In this document: positions 6,496 to 10,324 of the stretch, one piece after another
Position numbering within the stretch: the first letter of the stretch is position 1
Layout of the letters: each line of letters begins with the position of its first letter
Assembly: GCA_030597345.1 (NCBI GenBank)
Contig: JAUVSA010000052.1
Coordinates: 1-10,324 of the forward strand
Reading direction: 5' to 3'
DNA from: Bacillota bacterium
GTDB lineage: Bacteria; Armatimonadota; Hebobacteria; Hebobacterales; Hebobacteraceae
DNA length: 10,324 nucleotides
Translations under genes and position numbers: made by a program
The notes under the pieces: model-generated
Told to the model about the DNA's origin: nothing
What the model saw: the letters and a program-made list of their open reading frames with translations, nothing else
Database searches by the model: none

Positions 6496-8154
6496 TCAGG
6501 TGTGCATCGAAACATCGTGCATCGGCAGCATTCCATCGGACCGGGCATGGAAGTTCTCCACCCCATCCGACACTCCGCAGAGCTCCTCCTGCGCGAAGTG
6601 GAAGCAAGTCGGAATATCTTCGTGCAGGATGCCCTGCACCTGGACGTACTTGCGGGCCCGCACCTCCGGCTCCATCGACCGATCGGCCTCCTCCAGCAGC
6701 CGGTCCACGCGCTGATCGTGGTAGCCGAAGTAATTGGCGTAACCGTCAGAGCGAAACAGCACGGGCAGAATGCCGGAGGGATCCAGGCTCGAGTTCCCCC
6801 AGGAGGTGAGAAACATGTCGCGCTGCCTCTGGCGCAGTTGGTCCAACAAGTCGCCCCTCTCCCAAACTCGCACTCCGGCCCTCACGCCCGCCGCCCGCAT
6901 GGACCCGACGATGGCCTCCGCGATCCGTTTGTCGCCGGCCTCGCAGTCCAGAGTGACGCCGATGCCATCTGAGTGGCCAGCCTCTTTGAGCAGCGCCTTT
7001 GCCCGCGCGACGTCCTGACGCGGCTCCGGCAGCGAGTCGTCGTAGCCAAAGGCCAGCGGCACGAGCATCCCGGGAAGCGGGCGCGCTCGGCCCAGCAGGA
7101 AGCGCTCCACAATGGGCTTCGGATCTATGGCGTACCGCATCGCCTCTCGCACCCGCCGGTCCGAGAAGGGCTTTCGCGTTACATTCAGCCCCACGAAGTG
7201 CGTCCTGGTACCCGGCGCCACCGAGAGGCGCGCCTGCGCCATGCCGTCGACCCTCTCCGCCTGGTCGGGCGGGATCTGCACGGCAACCTCTATCTCCTTC
7301 GCCTCCAGACTGGCGAGGCGGGTCGCCGATTCCTCAAGCGGCCGGAAGATCACCCCCGCAAGCGCGGCCGGGCCAACCGGAGGGATATCCGGGGATCCGC
7401 CGTAGTACTCTTCGAATCGCTCCAGCACTATCCGCTCTCCCGGTTGCCAGTCCACCAGCCGAAAAGGCCCTGTCCCCACGGGCTTCCTGCCGAATTCCTC
7501 CGGGCCGACGCTCTCGAAGTAGGCCTTCGGGCAGATCTCCTGAAACACCAGCTTCTTGTGAAGTACGGGGTAGGGGCCCTCCGTCACAAGCGCCAGGGTG
7601 TAGTCGTCGATCACTTCCGCAGCCGCCACCGGACCCAGCAGGTCTTTCCGGGGGGAGGGGGCCAACCCGGGTATTGCACCGATGATCCGGTCGATGGTGA
7701 ACTTCACGTCCTCCGCGGTGAACGCGTCCCCGTTGTGAAAGCGAACCCCCTCCCGCAGCTTGAAGATCCACCGGACCTCTTCTTCGACGGTCCAGGAGAC
7801 CGCGAGCTGCGGCACGTATCGCATCTGCGCGTCCCGCGCAACGAGTCCGTCGCAGATATTGCGAACCACCGCCTCTACCGTGCGGGAGCGATGCATGGCG
7901 GGATCGAGGGTCTGCACATCCGCCTCGAGGCCGACCCGGAGAGAACCCCTGATGAGTTCGGGCCGCAGGCCGCGCTGTTGGCGTCCGCAGCCCGACGAGA
8001 GCATCGCGAGCGCGCTCGGCAGGAGGCCGAGCACGGCCGCTGAGCGCATGCTCTCTCTCAGGAAGTGGCGACGGGTGAACTTCGTGGGGGACCGGCCCAG
8101 TGACCGCTGCCGGATCTCGTCCCCGCCTGCGCCGCCCATGTCACGTCGTTTCAT
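6496..8154 (-). CDS. Family 5 extracellular substrate-binding lipoprotein of the peptide ABC transporter, Tat-type signal
   Basis: Solute-binding protein (SBP_bac_5, DppA/OppA family), 552 residues. It captures the substrate outside the membrane and passes it to the DppB/DppC-like channel. The N-terminus carries a twin-arginine motif TRRHFLR (27-33), a hydrophobic stretch (about 38-53) and a plausible lipobox ending in SSGC (Cys56). This indicates Tat export and lipid anchoring. Family segments include LDPAMHRSRTVEAVVRNICD (about 83-102), FKLREGVRFHNGDAFTAEDV (about 131-150), VGTGPFRLVDWQPGERI and RVREAMRYAIDPKPIVERFL. The ATG at 8154 lies 21 nt after the preceding stop and has no strong ribosome-binding site. 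The ATG at 8139 is an alternative; either keeps the full signal. The ligand cannot be deduced: this family binds peptides, opines, nickel complexes and other compounds. The hyuAB genes downstream suggest a cyclic amide or small peptide. Confidence 0.93.
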   Translation of the reverse strand: MKRRDMGGAGGDEIRQRSLGRSPTKFTRRHFLRESMRSAAVLGLLPSALAMLSSGCGRQQRGLRPELIRGSLRVGLEADVQTLDPAMHRSRTVEAVVRNICDGLVARDAQMRYVPQLAVSWTVEEEVRWIFKLREGVRFHNGDAFTAEDVKFTIDRIIGAIPGLAPSPRKDLLGPVAAAEVIDDYTLALVTEGPYPVLHKKLVFQEICPKAYFESVGPEEFGRKPVGTGPFRLVDWQPGERIVLERFEEYYGGSPDIPPVGPAALAGVIFRPLEESATRLASLEAKEIEVAVQIPPDQAERVDGMAQARLSVAPGTRTHFVGLNVTRKPFSDRRVREAMRYAIDPKPIVERFLLGRARPLPGMLVPLAFGYDDSLPEPRQDVARAKALLKEAGHSDGIGVTLDCEAGDKRIAEAIVGSMRAAGVRAGVRVWERGDLLDQLRQRQRDMFLTSWGNSSLDPSGILPVLFRSDGYANYFGYHDQRVDRLLEEADRSMEPEVRARKYVQVQGILHEDIPTCFHFAQEELCGVSDGVENFHARSDGMLPMHDVSMHT

Positions 8155-8175
8155 AAGAGGAACCCAGACCGCGTG

Positions 8176-9627
8176 CTAGCTGTCTACGGGAGCTCCCTTA
8201 GTCCGGCCCACCAGCGAGGGATCCACTGCCTCCCCGAAGACATCCGCGAATATCCGATAGTGGAACAGCTCTTCCTTCGTGTTCAGCGTGACGCCCTCTG
8301 CCGGCGTGCGCTCACGCGCGAACTCTTCGTCCGGGATTGCCTCGTCTGCGTGTGCCGACAGCAGCTCGCCGACGCCTGCTCCCTCCCAGAACTTGGACTT
8401 CGGCCGGGTCAGCACCTCTTTTGGAAGCAGTCCTTCCATCGCCTGCCGAAGGATCCACTTCTCCACCGCATCGCCGGTGCCGTAGATCTTCATGTGCGGC
8501 GGAATCTGGAGCGCGAACTCCAGCACGTCCCGGTCGAGGAACGCGGTCCGCGCTACCAGGCCGTGAGAGGCCGAGCAGCGATCCACGCGTTGAAGGGCGG
8601 TATTGTACAGCCGACGGGTGATGTCCACCAGTTCGTCAGGAAGCTCCGCCAGCTCCAGCTTCTTCAGATAGGCGTAGCCTCCGAAAAGCTCGTCTCCACC
8701 TTCTCCCGACAGCACCGCCGCCACGTGCTCGGACGCCAGCTTCCCGACCATGTAGTTGGTGACGCTGGAGCGGACCAGCAGCGCGTCGAACGACTCCAGA
8801 TGATAGATCACCTCCGGCAGCACCTGCAGCATTTCCTCCAGCGTGCAGGTCCGCTCGTGGTGCTGGGAGTCTACATAGTCGGCCACCATCCTGGCATACT
8901 CGAGGTCGGGCGCGCCCGCCACTCCGACCGCAAAGGTGTTCAGCTTCGCCTGCTGACGGCGGGCGAGCGCGGTCATGGTGGCGGAATCAATCCCGCCCGA
9001 CAGCCACGTTCCCACCTCCGCGCCGGCGAGCCGCTTCTTCACGGCAGCCACCAGTCGGGTTCGGAGCTCTTCGGCCGCCTCCTCCGGGCGTATGTCCAGG
9101 GGGGGCAGCGTCTCGATCTTCGCGTAGGAGACGAGGCCTCTGTCCGGGTGGTACCAGTGGCCCGGGGGGAATTCCGAGATGTCTCCGTCCTGCCCGAACA
9201 GGACCTTCATCTCGGATCCGAAGTGGAGGATACCGTTCTTCCTGGCGAAGTAGAGGGGTGACTTTCCCACTGGATCGCGAGCGAGAAAGATGCCGCTCGG
9301 GGCCGCGATCGCCATCGCGAAGGGGCCGTCCAGATCTGTCAGGAACTCCGGGCCTTTGTCCAGGTACGCCGTCTCAACGGCCTCCAACGCGCAGGTGGCG
9401 CCTGCTGCGATCTTCGTCCAGTTGTGTATCTCGCCGTCGAGCACGACCGGACCCTTGTCAATGCCGACGGCAAAATGGTCCTGCGCAGTGGGCCACACCT
9501 GGCCCAGCACCGCGCCGTCGAGTTCTCGGATGGTCCGGCCCGCGCCGCCCCGGTGCTCTATCTTGCCGAGCGCTGACTCCACCCACTCAGTATTGTTGGC
9601 GTCGGTTATGCCGGCAATACCTGCCAC
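8176..9627 (-). CDS. Asparagine-synthetase-like protein lacking the glutaminase nucleophile Cys
   Basis: AsnB-family protein, 483 residues from a GTG at 9627-9625. GAAGGGAG lies about 9 nt upstream, and the product opens MAGIAGIT, aligning with the family's MCGIAGI. The synthetase domain is intact: ATP pyrophosphatase loop SGGIDS (210-215), LSGEGGDELFGGY (306-318), VARTAFLDRDVLEFAL (358-373) and EKWILRQAMEGLLPKEV (389-405). RPKSKFWEGAGV (408-419) completes it. The N-terminal class-II amidotransferase fold is recognisable through LDGEIHNW (63-70) and FLARDPVGKSPLYF (114-127). However, residue 2 is Ala instead of Cys, the usual NGE is DGE (64-66), HRGPD is HRGGAG, and the RL-S/A-I-I-D block is missing. 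Glutamine hydrolysis is therefore not expected; ammonia or another amine may be used. Glu309 is as in asparagine synthetases, not the Tyr I recall for beta-lactam synthetases. It is the first gene of the cluster and ends in TAG, 21 nt before the binding-protein gene. Confidence 0.9.
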   Translation of the reverse strand: MAGIAGITDANNTEWVESALGKIEHRGGAGRTIRELDGAVLGQVWPTAQDHFAVGIDKGPVVLDGEIHNWTKIAAGATCALEAVETAYLDKGPEFLTDLDGPFAMAIAAPSGIFLARDPVGKSPLYFARKNGILHFGSEMKVLFGQDGDISEFPPGHWYHPDRGLVSYAKIETLPPLDIRPEEAAEELRTRLVAAVKKRLAGAEVGTWLSGGIDSATMTALARRQQAKLNTFAVGVAGAPDLEYARMVADYVDSQHHERTCTLEEMLQVLPEVIYHLESFDALLVRSSVTNYMVGKLASEHVAAVLSGEGGDELFGGYAYLKKLELAELPDELVDITRRLYNTALQRVDRCSASHGLVARTAFLDRDVLEFALQIPPHMKIYGTGDAVEKWILRQAMEGLLPKEVLTRPKSKFWEGAGVGELLSAHADEAIPDEEFARERTPAEGVTLNTKEELFHYRIFADVFGEAVDPSLVGRTKGAPVDS

Positions 9628-9915
9628 TGTCCATCTACTCCCTTCAAAGCCCTGAGCGTGTGACTCGATCCCGTCGGCGCCGCTGGCTGCAGGCGTTGGC
9701 GGCTGCAGGGAACGGAGCGAAGCGCTCAGAGATGCGCTTGCCGCAGGAAGCGCCGCCGGCACGCGCATCGACACGTAGAGCGCACAGCGCGGTGCGAAGA
9801 GCGGATCGCACGGGAAGCGTGCGGCGGCGGGAGACAACTGGGCAAATGGTTGCCGTGGCGAGCCCCACCTTGCGGCTGGCGCCGTCGGGTTCCCTCGCTG
9901 TTCAATCCATTTCCT
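9628..9915 (-). promoter_or_regulatory. Structured 5' leader of the operon (about 290 nt, no convincing gene)
   Basis: This is the stretch between the predicted transcription start and the GTG of the asparagine-synthetase-like gene. The downstream frame stays open through it, but the translation is Ala/Ser/Pro/Arg-rich with no resemblance to the family, so I treat it as untranslated. It holds several perfect small hairpins: 9792-9811 (6-bp stem, 8-nt loop), 9734-9753 (6-bp stem gcgctt/aagcgc, 8-nt loop) and 9715-9727 (5-bp stem, 3-nt loop). A repeat of ggctgcagg also occurs near 9684-9708. I compared it by eye with the consensus cores of T-box, SAM, cobalamin, TPP, FMN, c-di-GMP, c-di-AMP and glutamine riboswitches, and found no match. 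Confidence 0.4.
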
Positions 9916-9921
9916 AGGTAG

Positions 9922-9951
9922 AGTATACCAAATATGCGAGGAAGGGGTCAA
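9922..9951 (-). promoter_or_regulatory. Sigma70-type promoter with extended -10 for the seven-gene cluster
   Basis: On the minus strand a -35 hexamer TTGACC (9951-9946) is followed by an 18-nt spacer and a -10 hexamer TATACT (9927-9922). A TG one base before the -10 (TGGTATACT) makes it an extended -10. The start of transcription would be near 9915. This AT-rich patch stands out in a GC-rich region and is directed at the first gene of the cluster. No comparable promoter was seen between the other genes. Confidence 0.65.
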
Positions 9952-9966
9952 ACGGGGCGGGGTCGC

Positions 9967-9997
9967 GACACTGCTACAAGAGCGTGATGACACTGCT
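9967..9997. promoter_or_regulatory. Paired 9-nt direct repeats upstream of the promoter, possible operator
   Basis: gacactgct occurs at 9967-9975 and 9989-9997, 22 bp apart from start to start (about two helical turns). The pair begins about 15 bp upstream of the -35 hexamer, where an activator would bind. A second repeated string, gcgaggaag, occurs at 9936-9944 (inside the promoter spacer) and 10018-10026. No regulator gene is visible in the window. This is an inferred binding site only. Confidence 0.35.
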
Positions 9998-10082
9998 GTC
10001 CCGCATTTTCCATATCCGCGAGGAAGTTTTGAGTAGGGACGGCAAGCTCTCCTCCTGCGGAGCGGAGACGGCAAGGTAGTGG

Positions 10083-10146
10083 GCCCGGCAATCTCTTGCC
10101 GGGCGGCGGGCCAGGCCGGGGGGACTGGCCGGCGATCAGTCCCCCC
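10083..10146. repeat. Two inverted repeats near the right edge
   Basis: The first has stem gcccggcaa/ttgccgggc (9 bp, loop tctc) at 10083-10104. The second has stem ggggggact/agtcccccc (9 bp, 11-nt loop) at 10118-10146. A direct repeat gacggcaag lies just to the left (10038-10046 and 10067-10075). There is no T-run, so neither is a textbook intrinsic terminator. They separate the minus-strand cluster from whatever lies to the right. The rest of 9952-10229 shows no credible gene. Confidence 0.6.
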
Positions 10147-10229
10147 AGACCCCCCTCACTCGCGTTTGGCCCTTGTTGACAGGGGACGCTGCGTGGGTGC
10201 GCGAGGGGATAGGCAGTCCGGCCGGAAGC

Positions 10230-10324
10230 ATGGGGAAAGAGACGGCCCGGCGGATACCCGCCGCGCGGGCCGTGAGGGGGCGCTATGCCCGGCTGGTGCG
10301 GCGAGGGGTGATGTTGGCAGCGGG
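10230..10324 (+). CDS. Possible start of an unidentified plus-strand gene, cut by the right edge
   Basis: An ATG at 10230-10232 opens 31 codons that reach the edge without a stop. The product begins MGKETARRIPAARAV, is Arg-rich, then turns hydrophobic at VMLAAG. That pattern would suit a basic N-terminus before a membrane helix or signal peptide. GGAAG directly before the ATG is too close to be a good ribosome-binding site. I do not recognise a family. In GC-rich DNA an open frame this short can be chance, so this is tentative. Confidence 0.25.
   Translation, partial: MGKETARRIPAARAVRGRYARLVRRGVMLAA

Noticed and set aside
8176..9627. Beta-lactam synthetase-like (carbapenam or clavulanate type) function.
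   Set aside because: The synthetase site has SGEGGDE, as in asparagine synthetases, rather than the Tyr-containing version I recall for beta-lactam synthetases, and no beta-lactam biosynthesis genes are nearby. The missing Cys alone is not enough.
8176..10074. Extended 632-residue version of the asparagine-synthetase-like protein starting at 10074.
   Set aside because: The extra 149 residues are low-complexity Arg/Ala/Ser/Pro sequence with no family similarity, and they span the predicted promoter. The GTG at 9627 gives MAGIAGI, aligned to the family N-terminus, with a ribosome-binding site.
10083..10104. Intrinsic terminator.
   Set aside because: The stem is strong, but no T-run follows on either strand.
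10176..10181. Plus-strand TTGACA as a -35 box for the right-edge open frame.
   Set aside because: The position 17 nt downstream reads gcgcga, and nothing like TATAAT lies at 15-19 nt. A perfect hexamer alone is not a promoter.

Overview
The window is GC-rich bacterial DNA with strong Shine-Dalgarno sites. It is dominated by one co-directional gene cluster on the minus strand, read from right to left. Gene order in the direction of transcription is: an asparagine-synthetase-like protein (9627-8176), a Tat-type lipoprotein substrate-binding protein of the peptide/nickel family (8154-6496), two Dpp/Opp-type permeases (6477-5461 and 5302-4403), one Dpp-type ATPase (4377-3358), and the two subunits of an ATP-dependent hydantoinase/oxoprolinase, HyuA (3358-1433) and HyuB (1289 to beyond the left edge). 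Most junctions are 18-25 nt or overlap, so one operon is the natural reading. No taxon can be assigned safely. The layout resembles hydantoin/lactam catabolic operons of GC-rich soil and groundwater bacteria, and TAG, TGA and TAA all appear as ordinary stops or stop-like signals.

A good sigma70-type promoter with an extended -10 (TTGACC, 18 nt, TGGTATACT) lies at 9922-9951. It is followed by a leader of about 290 nt rich in small hairpins, ahead of the first gene. Paired 9-nt direct repeats 22 bp apart sit just upstream of the promoter. The right edge (10083-10146) holds two further inverted repeats and possibly the first 31 codons of an unrelated plus-strand gene.

The inferred function is import of a small amide-, peptide- or lactam-like compound by the DppABCD-type transporter, followed by ATP-dependent ring opening by HyuA/HyuB. 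The role of the asparagine-synthetase-like enzyme is unclear. It has Ala where the glutaminase Cys should be, together with other glutaminase-site changes, but keeps the ATP/synthetase site. It therefore probably uses free ammonia or another amine, or acts on a different substrate.

Four points deserve attention. (1) hyuA has an in-frame TAG exactly where the family normally has Tyr, and homology continues in the same frame for 48 residues to a TGA that overlaps hyuB's ATG. (2) The asparagine-synthetase-like protein lacks its nucleophile and sits in a transporter/hydantoinase operon. (3) Three consecutive near-perfect palindromes, two of them nested in an outer inverted repeat, lie between the two permease genes. 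(4) A 21-nt imperfect tandem duplication at the dppC/dppD junction creates an 8-codon mini-ORF that overlaps both neighbours by one nucleotide.
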